DNA of 64,000 nucleotides, taken from assembly GCF_900246225.1 (NCBI RefSeq), contig NC_039302.1, positions 40,752,267 to 40,816,266 on the forward strand, in the 5' to 3' direction. This stretch comes from Astatotilapia calliptera (lineage: Eukaryota > Chordata > Actinopteri > Cichliformes > Cichlidae). The notes beneath the pieces were generated by a model. The model had not been told where the DNA came from, did not search any database, and saw only the letters and a program-made list of their open reading frames with translations. Position numbers and translations under genes: made by a program. Below are positions 22,101 through 37,900 of the stretch, in pieces; position 1 is the first letter of the stretch; each line of letters starts with the position of its first letter.

Positions 22101-25100
22101 AAATGTGAAAAATAGTCTATTTAGTTTGTGTATCTGCAACCCATCCCTAGATAAGGCCTTTATTTAACCAGACAAAAACCTTATTGAGAACAAAAATATC
22201 ATTTTCAAGTTTTGTACATATGTAACAAACATCAGTCTGAGTATCCAGCTGTTGACCCAGCCCGATACTGACCTGCAGGCTGCCTCTGTGGGTGCAGTGT
22301 GTGGATGTCCATGGGAAAGTGCAGCTTGTTGCGGATTATCTCTTGGTTCTTTCCTGTGAATTTGTTAGCGCTGTTGATGCTTTTGGTGTGCCAGTCAGTC
22401 CAGTAGAGGCTGTCCTCAAACACTGTGATGGCAAATGGGTGGGGAAGGCCTAAAGAGAGACAAGAACAGAGTTTAGCAAGGCGACAGTCCACAATGACAT
22501 TTATGCAAACAAAAAAAAGGAGAGAAAAAAGAACCCCCCCAAACACAGAAGCTGAGTTTGTCACATTTATAATAAGCAAAGTAATGATTCAATGAAGTTT
22601 CAGTCCTAACACAAAGAATGGAAAGCGCACATGCTACATTTGGCCTGTTCCACTAACTCTCCAAACATCAGAGCTGTGGGCTTGGCTGATGTCATATCAT
22701 CCCCATTTTAGAACTGCTTTCAATTACACTGCCTCAAACCACTCTGTAGTTGGTTAAGTTGTGGCAAGAGTGTCCAAAACCAGAGGCGCTTCGTAGGTTT
22801 TCCATACATAATGTGACTTTTCCATCCGGAAACTGAATGTAAGAGAACACGATTAAACCGGATCAGACTGATGCAGACTAGTTTTGCTCATGTGTCCACA
22901 ATAAAACTTTACTCACAGATTTTAAAGTGAAAATTGAACCAGGACAGGATATGTGTGAGATTTCTGAAGGAGAGATCGATGCCTGCTCGATGTCTAAATG
23001 CTCTTTAACATCTTTAACATTGTTTTTGTATTAACAGAAGTACTCTGGCAATAAGACAAAAAGCTTGCCTTTTTTTCTAACTAACCACTCAGATTCACTG
23101 CTTAAATGGAAGATTTTCCTTGAACATCTGCGGCTGAATATTTAAAAATCAAAGTTCAAGCATAGCTGTTTGACGAGGCTTCATCTCTTTGTTTGAGAAA
23201 AGCCTCTTCAAAGTTCGTCAAAGCAGAGAAAAGAACAAAGAGAAAATGCAAATGGGATAATCAGTCGTGTCATTTGTTGTTCCAGTCCTCCTTGATATTA
23301 ATGTTTACACGTGAAAGCTAACTGCTTTTATTAAGGTTGGAAAAATTTGCTCCAAGTCTTTAATTCTGTGGCTATTTCTGTTCCTTACACGAATAGTTGA
23401 TTTGTGGGGAACCTGTGCAGATATGTCTCCTGTGGGAACATCACACTAGGGTGACTCCTCCACACTTGTCCAAATCAATGTTCTTTTTCTTTCACCAGCC
23501 TTGATCTTCCTCCAGCACAGAAGCCGCAAAGCCCAGTCGGATGGGCACGCCGAACGGATGGAAAAAGTGCTTTCTGCTGCCACACAGAGCCGCAGTGGTG
23601 TGGCGAGTGTGCTGGCGCACAGCTTTTAAAAACAGCGTTGCTAGTTTAATGACAGTGTTGTACGGCACAGCAGAAATGTTAAGTGGTAAACGTCAAAAAC
23701 TGGAGCGAGATCACAGCGATAATAAGCCACAAGGATCAGAGTATCTGGGTGCGTTTTGTGTGACTGTTCGATGAGGTTTATTCAAGAAAACTGAACAAAA
23801 GAAATGAAATAAAATAAAACAGCACCTCTACATTTGCCCTCGTCTCTTCTTTTCAAACAGGTCCAGGTGTGTGTGTGTGAAATGATAGTGGCTCAACGTG
23901 TGTTTTCTGATCTTATCTCAACATGAGGGAGACAATAGTACACCCAGTTCCCTCCTCTTAGTCACCAACATCTCAATGATTGTTTTGATATGATCAGCTC
24001 ATTCCTTGTCATCTCTGCTCCTGCTCCTTTTTTGTTCTCCCCAGGACAGCTGCAGGAGCAGCTGCAGGAGGACAGGGCATCAAACATCCCACCAAGCCTT
24101 CACAGCTATGTCCTCTTTAACACACGTGGCACCTCATATTCCTCTCACAGCTTGCCTGAATAGGTCTCACTTCCTGTTATAGGTCACCAGCAACACAGCA
24201 AGGCCTCCGGCTGGACAGAACGCTGGTCCATAGTGTGATGGGAAGTTTCAGGGTTAGGTTTTTCCAAACAAACAAAAAAAGCTATAGTGATATTAGGAAT
24301 ACCACTTTAATGCATTTTATCTGTAAAGCTGAACCATATTATAGCAGAATCTGGTTTGTCTTGCTGAAACAAGTAGGGCCATTGGTTAAAAAGACATCAC
24401 TTGGACAGCAACATATATTGCCATGTGCACTAATGCATATCAACACAGATGGATTACACAACAGTAGGAAATACATTTCCTTACAGTAGATGTCTTACTG
24501 AAAGTGCTGCAACTAAATTTAATGATACAATTCTTCCACTGTTATCGTCTTCAATACCATGTGTCAACACTGTAGAGCAGCTACCTGAAGGCCGATTATC
24601 TTGTTGTGTTATATCACAACTGTGTATGACTGTGGATACTGTGCCTCCACTGAAAAGAAAGCTTCATATCAGAAGTGCTCGACTTCCCGAGCCTGGTTCT
24701 GCCCGAGTTTTCTTCTTGACCGTTCCTTCCCATTGTCCCTAAGTGCTTGCTCATAGGTAACTGTTGGGGTTTTCTCTGCATTACTGTTGGGTCTTTACCT
24801 TACAATTTAAAGCACCCTGAAGTTACTGTAGTTGTGATATAGCGCTATAGATATTAAATTTAATTCATACCTGTGAACTAAAGTGCTGTCCACAGGGGCC
24901 ATTATTTCATAGTTTAATTTAAGTCTACCTACATATACCCTATTGGGTATATTAAATGTCCAGTCTTCTGCCATACAGCATTGTGCATTTGTCGAGTCCA
25001 GACAAAAAATATAAACACTCCCCCACCAGCACACAAGTATGCAATACCCTATCTCTTCCTGTTCCCTACCTCGTGGTGTACAGGTGTGCAGACAGGATAG

Positions 25101-25170
25101 TGGTGATTACCGTGACAACCGCCTATGCTCCAATTCCAGTTACAGAGGAGCTGGCAGAAATCCAGATAGT

Positions 25171-25244
<74 letters not shown>

Positions 25245-25847
25245 AGAACTATAGGTTCAGAGAGATAAATGCTTGTTAACATTCCTTGACGTAGTGGCTC
25301 AGAATGTAACCATGCACACACTCAAAGACACACACAAATGTCCTATTTTGTCCTGTGTGTTGTCTGAGCAAACAGAGGCTGTGGAGGAAGGACAGGGCCA
25401 ATTACAGCCTTTTATCCTGAGAGCACACATCATTAAGGAGAGCTCAAAGGGCTGATGGTGTGCACATACACACATATACACACACACTCATCAAACAGTC
25501 CCCCTGCCACTCTCTCTCTCTCTTTTCAAACTCTTAAACCCTCTTCATCATCACTGATTCCACACTTTTTAGTTCATCAGCGGAAAAAAAATCCCCAAAT
25601 TGAAAGTGACTGTCAGCTGAGACCTGCACTCATCCTGATTCAACTTGTGTTGTGTAATCGCTGCAAATTGCCTAACCTTTATATTAAAAAAACCCAGCAA
25701 ATTTTGAATCTCATGTCCTATAAAACTGTGACTGTCCAAATGCTTGCGGACTTTAGAGTCCCACCCATAAATCTAATAAGCTGGTGTGTGTGTGTGCATG
25801 TGTGTGTGCGTGAGTGAGTGAGTGAGTGAGTGAGTGAGTGAGTGAGT

Positions 25848-25903
<56 letters not shown>

Positions 25904-28900
25904 CCTGCCTGCTTACACTGCAAGAGCTCCACTTTTAGTGTGCATATGCACTTCTCAGTTGGAACCAAGAACATAAACAGAGCCACACATTTGGCTTTAC
26001 GTCGTCATTTATAGATTGTGTGTGTGTGTGTGTGTGTGTCTACACTTCAGCGGTAACCACATGTGCTCTTTAATGGAAATATGTTTTTGATTAACGCCAC
26101 ATGGCATAATGGAGTAATGAGGCATCAGCGTGCTACATCCGACATCCATCCCTTTGTTTACCGCATGTGTGTTTCTTAGCGTGAGTGTGATAATTAATGA
26201 AAATTGAGAATGAGAGCCTGAATTCCAGCCAGACCTCTGCGCACCACATACAGCATCTCTTCTGTTTCTCCAGCCTCTCTCAGAGCTTTTAATAAAAAAG
26301 AAGAAAAAAGAATCCTTCAGCAGCTTGTGAGGTCATATGAATTATGAGCAGTATGTGAGTCATTCCAGTTTGAAGAACTCCTTTAAAGACTTGTGCATTA
26401 TCGATCCTATTCACTCTGGTGGCAAAAATGAAAACTTTTTGAATCTGTTGAAGCTTGAATCTACTGTTGAGCTTCTGGTCCAAACATAATTTGTGTGTTT
26501 TTCACTTCACATGTACTTACACTTGGCAGTTATGTTGTCTTAACTGCTGAAATTAGTCACTCGAAAGTGCTTAAATGTAAAACGTTGCCATCCTTAAACC
26601 TGGTCACTTACAGAGGAAGAAGAACCAGCCACAGCAGGAATAAACAGGTAAGGAGCTGAAAGCAAGGCTGCTCAAGAGGCCCATCATTTTTGGGTAAAGC
26701 TTTTGACTTTGCAGCCCCACTCTTTAGGCAACTAAGCTAGCTCCAGCAAACGTGTGTAACAGTCAAGACTAGGAGTGTACCTTGGCTGATGACGGCCTTG
26801 CGGTTGCGTCCGTCCAGGTCAGCTCTCTCAATGACATGGTGCTTGGCATCCACCCAGTACATGCGGCGGCCAGCGTAGTCTATGGTGAGGCCGTTGGGCC
26901 AGAACAGGTGTGTGTCTGCTATGACACGGCGGTTTGAGCCGTCCATGTTGGAGTACTCGATGCGAGGTGTGTTACCCCAGTCGGTCCAGTAGATCTTACT
27001 GAAAAGAAAAATGGGGCAATCACGCTCAGTTTGTTTGTTCACAGCGGCAGACTAGATGGGTGTAAATTAGCTGATAGTCATGGTGTCCATTAAAGACAAG
27101 AGGCAAGCAGACGGCTGTCAGGATTCTAGACACAACAGATGCCTGATTTAACAAGAAAAGTCTCCTCTGTCCTCATCATTCATGTCCTCCCCATCAGCAT
27201 TCATCTGTTCTGTCCGGGCTCAGAGGGAGGATACACTCTTTTTTAAAATATAATTTTCAATTATCCCATGCAAATGAGCAACCTAATAAGCTGAATGAGT
27301 TTTCTAGCTTTATATTTCTCTGGGGGTTCATCCAAAACTCTCTCTTGCCACTGCAGCTCATGAAAGCTAGGAAGAAAACACACTTAGCTGCTGCCCCTTT
27401 CATGAAAGACTTGTTCCACACAGATGCTTGCCTGTGGGTATGGCTGTGCCGCCAAACGTTAATCCCTGCTCTGCTGCTACACTACAACTGGGACACATCC
27501 AGAGGGGATATGTATATATGAGTGTGTGTACATCTGTGGTGAATTATAGACTGCATGTGCGTGCGTGTGTTTGGACTCGTACCCCTCTATGGGGTGCAGT
27601 GCAATGGCTCTGGGCTTCTCCATGTTCTGCCAGATCAGTACTTTGCGGTGTGTCCCATCCAGGTTTGCCACCTCAATACGGGACGTCCCAGAGTCTGTCC
27701 AGTATAACTTGTCATGGATCCAGTCTATGGCCAGTCCACCTTTAAAAGGAGAGAAGAACATTCTGAGTTTGGTTTAAGTATGAACCAATATTTTGTTACT
27801 AATGTTACAAGTAGACACAAGCAATGCATACTCTTTAGCTTTTTCAATTTGCTTTGTCTGATAATTATTTGTGTAGCTGTTAGTTCTTATTTTTGAAAGT
27901 GTTCTGCTGGTAGAACATCTATCATCTTGCTAATAGTTAATCTAATAAACCTTCATCACCTATTATAATGTCTCTTTTTATAAATCTCAAAAAAAAAAAT
28001 CCAGTGAACAAAGTCAAAGTTGTGGATTTACTGGGATCAAGGTGCAGAACTATTTCTTGATGAGTGGGTTGAAGGACCTCTGTTGGACTGAAGCCAAATG
28101 GTGTGAAAAATAATAATAACAATAATAATAATGGATTGCATTTATATAGCGCTTTTTGAGACCCTCAAAGCGCTTTACAATTCCACTATTCATTCACTCT
28201 CACATTTACACACTGGTGGAGGCAGCTACAGTTGTAGCCACAGCTGCCCTGGGGCAGACAGACAGAAGCGAGGCTGCCATATCGCGCCATCGGCCCCTCT
28301 GGCCATCACCAGCAGGCGGTAGCTGAAGGGTCTTGCCCACGGACATAACGACCGAGACTGTCCGAGCCGGGACTCGAACCGGCAAACTTCCAATTACAAG
28401 ACAAACTGCCAACTCTTGAGCCAATTTGCATATCATACCAGTCGCGGCAGATGGACGGCCGGAGGTTTCTTCCTGTTAAAAGGGATTTTTTCCTTCCCAA
28501 TGTTACCAAAGTGCTTACTCATAGGGGGTCATATGATTGTTGTTTTTTTCTCTTTATGTATTACTACCTTACACCTTGAGCACCTTGAGGCAAGTGTTGC
28601 TGTGATTTGGCGCAGTATAAATAAAACTGAATTTAATTGAATTGCTGTGTAAATAAACTGAATTCATAACAATTAAAAACTAATATAGATGGGGACTTTT
28701 TAAGCCAATTAAACAAAACTATTAGGCAAATTACTCCTTTCCATGTTTTTTTTTTTTCCTTTCTCTAAAACCGACTCATACAACCTGTTCAGACATCATC
28801 TGCCTCTCAGGTTCAAACGCTTTAGCTAGCAAGACATTGTGGTGTCACTAGTGCAGCTTTAAAACCAGCTAAATCAATGTCATGATGTAGCAAAAAAATC

Positions 28901-31900
28901 AAAACAAAATCAAGAAAGGATGTAGCAGCAGATTTGCCTTTGTAGCCTGACTGTAATCACAGCTAACCTCTGGTACAGCGAGAATCACGATACTACTGTA
29001 TCAGTAGAAAGAATAAATCATGATTATGAAATAAAAACTGCATAACTGATACTACTAGGACAAGTTAAATACATAAGATACAGTGTGTTAGCTGGTGAGT
29101 TGTAAGCCTGTCAGGCTAGCCTTTTCTCTGTTTTAAGCGATTATGGTAGGCTAAGCTAAATCTAATATGACTCTAGCTACATGCACAACACGTGTGCTAG
29201 ATGATGATCCTTTTAACTTTAAAGAAAGCAAATAATGTTTTTTTAGAAAATTTAGTGGTGAAAGAGATTAAATATGACAGAATAAGACAAAATGTAACGA
29301 ACACAAATATGTATACAAAAAACACAGATTGAAATAGAAAAGGAGGGTCAGGGTTAGAAATAAAGGAACCAGAGAGAAACTATAAATTAAAAAGACAAGA
29401 AGAAAGCACCAAAGACTTTCAAGTTTCACCAGTATTGATGTTATGTTGCTTAACTCATTTATGAATAAGGTGATGAATGAAGTAGAGTGGGGCAGAGTAT
29501 AGTTGGACAGAAAGCAGCAGAGTCCAATAAATTGGAAACATGATAAATGAGTCTGTTGTCCTACATCTGAACCTGCATCCCATTAGCTGTTGTACCCACC
29601 TGGGCTCTCCAGACCGGTGGAGACGACCTCTTCCACATTGGAGCCGTTGAGGTTAGCTTTCATGATGCGGTCCAGAGTCACATCTGACCAGAAGACTAGT
29701 TCAAGACTATGATGGAAGTCCAGAGCGATGGCGTTTTCCAGGTTGTTGAGCAGCAAGGTGTACTCGGAGCGATGTGGCAAAACCTGACGGATATCGATGC
29801 GGTTGGCAAACAGCAGCACTGGCTCGGGACCTAAAGGGAGGAAGAAAGAGGGACGTGAATGGAGTTGACGTGTGTTAAAGTGAAAAGGAGAAGCAAAGGT
29901 TAGCAGGTTAAAATTGGCAAGTAACTACACACAAGAGAGATAAAGAAAATTCAGTTAGGACAAAAGGTCACTTTAAATGAGACAAAGCATTAATCTGACT
30001 GGATATAAAGGTCTGGGTTGCAGCAGCTGTGTGACAGACATGTCTGACCTGCATTTAACTCTGGACCGCAGCAGATTGATGTGCTGCTGCACCAGGCCTG
30101 CCCTCTACCTATGCAGCATATCTAAATCGAGTCCAGACCCTCCGAATGAGGTGACCTCAATGCAAGTCCAAGACCCGGCAACAGAGCAGCGGATATAGTT
30201 ACTGCTGAAACACGTACAAACACTATGCAACTGTACTTTTATTAGAAGTCAAACCATGACAGCTCTCTGCGGTCACATGTCAGGGATGAAACAGAGTCCA
30301 GTCATTCGTACCCAGAGCTTTGCAGCTGCGCTTGTCAGGTCGGAGCTCATAGCCCTGAACGCACCAGCACTGGAAGCCCCCCTCTGTGTTGGTACAGCCC
30401 TGACTGCAGTAGCCTTCTTCAGCACACTCATCCACATCTGGAACAGACCACAGAGACAGAAGAAGGGAGGGGAGGGACATATAGATGTTGGTGTCTTATC
30501 TCCCACAGTATTAACAATGTCACACATTGTGCAGAAAGGGAAAATTCATTGATGCTTTTGGAGCATATGTACATCATTTTAGTTTTCAAGCCTTTATCTA
30601 AATCAGTTTCACAACATGCATGCACACTAACTGTTGGAAGCTGGAAAAAATACATAGAGTAGATTTGAATGTATCTTCATGATTTGGAAGTTCTGGCAAA
30701 TAAAATGTTTAACTAGTGGCAGAAATCCAAGATTAGAAGAAGACCAAACAGTCATCAATAACTTTCCAGCCCAAAGAGAAAATTCTTGTGAAATTCCAGC
30801 GAAATTTCTTCATACTTTTGGAAAACAACCCTGCTAACAAATTGCAAAACTGACTGACTGGACTAATGAACTTCAATCCCTGGCCGTATTTAGGAAGTTA
30901 AAGGCAGGACAAGTAGAGCAAAGTTGTAGTTTTTATAGGTTTGCTTAATTCACTCAGTCAGGATCTGTATTCTACTTTCAGTTTTGGGTTGGTTGCTTAT
31001 TTGTTGATTCGTTTTCCCCAGACACCTCTAATTCAGTTGATAGCTTGGAGTCTCTCTGTACAATTTAATCATCTATGCTTGGCAAAAGAAAAGGCTTAGC
31101 TTAACCAAATTATATGACTGGTTTAGTTCCTAATGTGTAAATTATATTACCAATTTCCAAAAGACCATCTTCAGGCTATAAAAGAAGTGCACGTTGAATG
31201 AGTGGAGTGAGGGAGTAGAGTTGTAGCAAACTGAGAACAATTCTTAAAGCACTGTCACATGTAGGAAGTCAGTGAAGCTATCAGATGTTTAACACAAAGT
31301 AGCAACTGGCCAATTGTCAAACTCTGCAGAGGTCATGAATATTAACACTTGCTACAACCTGCTCCCTCACTTTCACTCTGCTGTCTCTCTCTCCAACACA
31401 CACACACGCGCAAGCAAGCAAGCCAGTGTTACCCTGGCAGGTTTTGCCGTCGTCCATCAGTCGGTATCCAGTGTGACAGGTGCACTGGACCAGTCCTCTC
31501 ACCATCTGACACTTCTGGGAGCAGCCTCCGTTATTCTGGTTACAGTTGCCCTCGTTGGAGCGTGGCCCTGCGCACAACACAGAAACATTACAGGAACATA
31601 AACACAGCATCCTAGCTCAGTATAAATACAGCCGCACACTATAAAAAGTGTCTGACTCATCTACTGTTGGGCCTTAAAATATTTTAGACACACAAGCAGC
31701 TAGGCCCGTGGATGGCGATGGCAATCAGGCTGGCCCAGGTCAACATATACAGTATAAACTGCTGTTAAAATTTATGTGAGCATTTATTATACACCCTCAG
31801 CTGTTCCAATGGTTTCTGTTGACAGCGTCATCTCACCGAGTCAGCATTAGGACTACATTTTACCTTGATGAAATCGGTATTTGTATTTATAATGGCAGAC

Positions 31901-34900
31901 CAATAAATGTAAAAAGTAAAGAGAAGACACAGAAACATCCTTCAAACATGTTACCAGTGTTCCATAATTTATTGTAACAATAAAATAAGATCATTTCTAC
32001 AATTTAATATTATCTTAGTAAGGACTCATATATAACTTCACATAACAAATGTTAGGTAAATCTGTTTATCATTCTTGTGTCTAAAGAAAAAAAACTATCG
32101 ACTGATGCACTGGATACCAAATGTCGTCATTGCTATCTGCCTTTAAACTCTTTAAACTATTATGTAATCGTCATATTGGTGTCCAGATGCCGATGTCACC
32201 ATTCTTACACTTACGGCAGTCATGGTGTGGGTGTTCATCAGTCCCGTCACCACAATCATTGACCTCATTGCAAACCTTCCGCAGGCCTATACAACGGCCA
32301 TTCCCACACTGGAACTGATCAGGGGCACATGGAGGACTGTCTGTGAGGAGATACAACACAGATCTGATAAGTGAAACACTTTTCTACGCCATATTTATCC
32401 AAGTAGTTCTCCCTTAAATATCTAAATAGTATGTGCTATGGTTGTGACAGTCAGTTGCCTGCCATGTCTTTAATTCCCTGTTGTGGTTTAAGTCCCATGT
32501 ATGTACGTATTTAATGTTGTGTGTGCGTGTGTACCCTATGTAACATGCAAGCATGAACAACAGGTGACTGTGCATGGACTATGATGCACATAAGCAGGTT
32601 TAAAAATGACACAATGGATTTGAATAGATCATTAAATATGAATAAAATGGTGTGATGAGCAATAAAAGAAACATTTCAGGTATTCACAGGTTTCCTGCAA
32701 AGCTGAACTTCTTTATCGCCATGCTTCCTTTTATTGGTGGATAGTATCCAAAAACAGAATAAAAAGTTTCCATCTAGCTTTTTCCCCCTCGCTGCCTGTT
32801 CACTGTTATTTTAATCACAATACACAGGCCTGTCTCTGCGGTTCGTCTTTCCACAGCACAGTGAAGGAACAGACCAAAAAAGAAAGAAAAAAAAAATCTG
32901 AACTTTTTTCCTTTTTTTAAAATGCAACTGTGTTTCCCAACAGAGAAGTTTCTCAGCAGAGGGCTGTTCAGAGCTGTTGTCATGGTTACTGTTGAAGCTT
33001 GTACTATTTTTAGCGGCTGAAAACAAGATAACAACCAGAGCCTTACCAGTTTTCTCACAGCCCTCTTCATCGCTGCGATCCGAGCAGTCGTCCTCGCCAT
33101 CGCATCTCCATGACAACCGGACACAGCGTCCAGTTCCACAGCGGAACTGGTCGGCCGTGCACATGGACGTGGCTGCAGGAGACGCACATAAACATACATA
33201 TTACTCTTATAGTTTTAGATCAGTCATTAGGACTTCAGTCATTATGGGTGAATGCTTTTTTGAAATAATGACGGAAAAAGAAGAAATGATTAATTTTTAA
33301 CTGATTTGTTCATTAATTCTGGACACCGGCTACTCACTGCAGTTCTTCTCATCTGAACGGTCGTCACAGTCGTGCTCGCCATCGCACCTCCATGCAGCAT
33401 TGATGCACATCCCGCTGCTGCACATGAATTCCACTGATCTGCATGGCTGATGTGAAGCTAAATAAACACACATATATATAACTGATTTAGCCTGGAGTTA
33501 TATATAAATCTAAAAAATATATAAAAATATACACAAACTGTGCAGGTTACAGGTCCACTTCCTTGCTATAGCAAGCATGAAAAGGAGGCTCGTTTTTAAT
33601 GGTATGACAGTCTTTGAACATCCCTGTATTATAACCACTGGTAAGTCCAGCTGTTTAATTTCTTATTAAATAATCACCTTTTTGAGTCATGCCTTTTGTG
33701 TGAGACTTGCATGTTTTAATTTGATGAGGGCCAAGAAACATGTAAGATGCTGTCTCAACATGTGGGATAAAGTTCTAAAAATCCTGCATAGTGACGACAC
33801 AAAGTGAGACTAGCGACAGCGGATAGGTCACCTTAGCTGTCAGCGGAGTTCTTTTTTTGCGTATTTGTACTTTACTTGCACGCCACAAATGCTCAGTAGC
33901 GCCTCAAGGTGGTGCTTTTCTTCATTCCTGCTGTATTCAGCTACAGTCATACAAAGACACTGATGGAAATTTGTTCTGCCACAAATGCAGTGCCACGCAG
34001 AACTGACATGGTACAAATGCTGTCAAGTACTGCATAACAAAGCACTAGTTCACTGTCAGAGCACCTTCTCTGGCTAAAGTAGCCCTCTTATTGTTTCTCC
34101 ATACTTCCGAGAGGTCGTTCTGCAACCACAACTCTGCAAATATATCAGCAATCACAGGTTCATCGACAGATACTGACACATACTAACAAGCATTGTGGTG
34201 TGTTCAGGTTGACCAAATTTCGATCCCATTACCTTTTAGTCTATTCAGATCAGGTCTCTTTTGGTACCCTTTTGTTTATTTTGGAAAAGTAAGTCATCTA
34301 CAAGTTTGCACCATGTCTGATCCCACTTATGCACCTTTGAAGAGTGAAAGTTTTGTCACAAGATCACAGAATAAACATTTTTACTCTATCTTCTCTGAGC
34401 GCATTCCACATACCTAAACATATATTACTTTTCCCACATATAGTAATTAGATCTGCTTACTTAAGCTGCTGCATGATCATCTCTAAGCGGAGATCATAAA
34501 TGTCCCACCTTTAAATCACCCACCATCATCGCTACATGTGATCAGATCAAAGTGAAGCTCAAACTGGCAGCAGATGACGACGGAGGTGGATGAGAAGATT
34601 AAAGCTGAATCAGACATAAGCATCTTAAACCCTTCATCCGTGTGTGAGCGTGTGTGTATTTCTTCGACGCGTTTCCTCATGACAGGACGAGTCGGCTCCC
34701 ATCGAAGCTACAGCAGGCATGTGAGTCAAGACAGTTTCTAGCAACGCTGTGCAGGCCTGTCAGCTGGGCAAGAAACGATCAAAACAGCAGGTGGCTTTCC
34801 CACAAGAGAGAAGCTGAGAGAGAGAGACTTATTGGCCAAGGGAATTAGCGTGGGACACCAACTAACACACCGACACCCGCGCACACACCCAAATGATTCA

Positions 34901-37900
34901 TCCCCCCTTTTCTTGTCTATCTCTTATTCTCTCCCTCGCGCACACATGCACACAAAAACAGCAACTGAGCTCTTTCATCTGCTCAGCCACGCAGCCCAAA
35001 GCGGCATCAGTGGTAACGAGGCTTGCAAGTGTGATCTCTTTTGGGTGTGTGTGTGTGTATTCACATAAGGGGGAGAGAGGGAGTGAGAGAGAGTGTCGAC
35101 TTCTCTAACAAAGCGCCCTTCATGTGTCTGGAGAGTCCGTGCCAAGGAATGCTGTCTGAGGATGGGCTGTCTTATGCCTCTCAGAAATGCCTTCTCTGTC
35201 TAAGTGTGTGTGTGTGTGTTTGTGTACAAACTACAGCATAAAACAGAATTTACTAGGACTTAAATTACTAAAAAGAAAAAAAGAACGCTCTCGCCCTGAA
35301 CCATTCTGAGTCAGAAATAAATAAATAAAACAGGAAGAATAACAGGCAGTGTGAGAGTGAAGGACAGCCACAGGGGACACGCAATCATCAGCGAGGACCT
35401 GAAACAAACCTTGAACAACACTTTGTTCATTTAGATCTGTTATGTGCCTCTGTATTTCCTACACACAGTTATCTAAAGTATTTCTTAAGGTCTTTCTGCT
35501 GCCCCTTTTGTGCTTTCCCCCCCCCCTTTCAAATACGCTTTGATGCCAGCTCAACTTTCGAAAAAAGTTCGACACTTCAAAAGTGAGGCAGCAATTAAAA
35601 AACCTGGATGTGGGAGGAGATGAGAGGAAAAAACAGAGAGCTGCTCAGTTGAATAATTTGACCTTACAGATGATCAAACGATGTTGCAAAACTTTGAAGC
35701 CGTGCTTATTGCGCTGCAGATAAACACATCAAAGTGGGGGGAAACCACTGGGCTCGAGCGCATGTGTCTGTGAAAGAGCTGGATGTGGTGGGCAGTTAAA
35801 AGATGATGAGCAAATGAACGTGAGAAATCGGAGAAAAGGGAACAGGGAGGGGAGAAGCCGAGAGATTAGTCAGCAGCAGGCAGCGTCTCTGGAGCGAGGC
35901 GAACGAAACATGATAGTCTATGTCAGGACTGTGGCTTCCCTCTGCGTGTGTGTGTGTGTGTGTGAGCGTGTGTGTGTGTGGGTGCGTGTGATCGAGAAAG
36001 AGAGAGAGATACAGTGACAGCACAGATCTAACAGAGTGCTTTCCAGTTATGACACAGGCTGTCGAGCAACAGCTGTTCCTGAGCCCAACCTGCCATCAAC
36101 AGAACGTCGGGATGTGAAATCAGCACTCAGTGTTTTACAATGAAGCTCAATTTTCGTGCAGCTACCAGAGGGCCTTTCTTACAACACATAAACACTATTA
36201 TCAAAGAATCAGCTTTCAAGATTACAGACAGTGAATCAACAATTCACATTTTTTTCTTCTTCTGTAGAGTCACTTTGCATCAAATCCAATGGTAAAATAC
36301 CCACCTTATCAACCTCAACTATGGCAAAAATGCCACTTCCTAACAGCTCTTTAGTGTTTCTGGGCACACAAAAACATCATGGAAGTGACAAGCTAACAGT
36401 AAATGGCTGAAAGAAAATGTGTATCTACAGTACTATATGACTCATGTGATTAAAACATACATTTGATAACCCTGCGCTTCTTTTAAGCTTCTCAGCGCTT
36501 TGGTTTCTGTCACTTCTGCAGATGGTCCGTCACATTCATGTTTCTCCACAAACACTTTAATTTTGTTTTGTGATTTTTTTCCCTCTTTTTTTTTTTTTAT
36601 ATTTGTTGGTGTTTTCCTAAGTTGCGGCCCGTGTGACCTCTCAGGGCCACCATATATTTGGTTGCTTTGAGCAACAGGTGCAGGTAGAGCAGTGGTAGCT
36701 GCTGGCGGTGTGAAAGGCGTCACCTTGACCAATTTGAGTTAAATGGACTGAAACTTTATGGCTGTTTGTGGTTTCAGTACCTTCTGGGACAACTTCAGTG
36801 CAATTACACAAGATGTATTCTCACTTATAAATGGGAAATCATTTGATTCTTAAACAGCCATCATTTTCTGTTATTAGTATTAATGGACAAAAACAAATAA
36901 TACTCAAGTCAAATTATCAAAATAACCAGTAGTTGAAGCAACATCAGTTACATGCTGCATCTCTTTTACAGATGTTTTACTGCACTAGGGCTGTTCGATA
37001 TAAACTTTACTTTACTTTACTTTATAACGATATATATCGGATGACGATATAAAAACGTCTATCGTTTCATTTTACGCTATCATTTGTTTCGTGGTGTCGC
37101 AAAATAAACTGTTTACGGCAATATTTTTTCATCGTTTTGATGGTCACTGTAGTGCCTATATTAATTTCTTAAAGTTCTCTCTTTCTCTTATATTTTATAT
37201 AACCACACTACGGACGGACAAGCGCCTGTTTTTATGCATTGTGGTTAGCAACAACGACAGTAACACCATCGCGTGTCCGCTTGTTTATGTTCTACATAAA
37301 CCTTTCACAATAAAGCTCAAGATCCTGTTGAGATTTTTCAAAATAAACTGAATCACGTGAAAGAGCAGATTATTTACAGATGAGAATTAAAAAAGAGCCG
37401 CCAGATGCTAAAAAATAAATCTTAGACTCAAACGTTAGAACAGGCTTTTCCCCGTAGCATGCCGTGTAATAAATACTCACAACTTATGTCTAAAATGTAT
37501 AGTTTCATGCATCGGTTAAAACACGGGACGATAGATGTCTTATAGCGGGATATGAGATTTTGGTCATATCGCGCAGCCCTATACTGCACCATGCTTTAAC
37601 TGTCAGCGTTCAGTATCTGAGCCCAGTTTGGAACAGACTCGGTCGGTGTAACCACTAAAAATGATGGATGTTAAACTTCCTGTTCAGATGAGCCTTTAAT
37701 GTACTTTTAAACTCCAGCTGAACTAGTGCAGGAAGCTGTAACACATGAATCTGAGTTGCACTCAGAGGAAAGGCAGAGAATAAAAGGAAGGAGAGGGAAG
37801 AGAAAACGGAAAGAGCTTTGCCTTCATCCACCATGCACAACACAGTCTAGTGAGAGCCACGATCACTGGCAGGGATCCTAAGAAATGTTTATCTGTGCCT

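Noticed and set aside
28370..28432. tRNA-like A and B boxes
   Set aside because: No cloverleaf can be completed; these belong to a SINE head and not to a tRNA gene.
35796..36023. Open frames over TG/GA tracts
   Set aside because: Low-complexity repeat translation.
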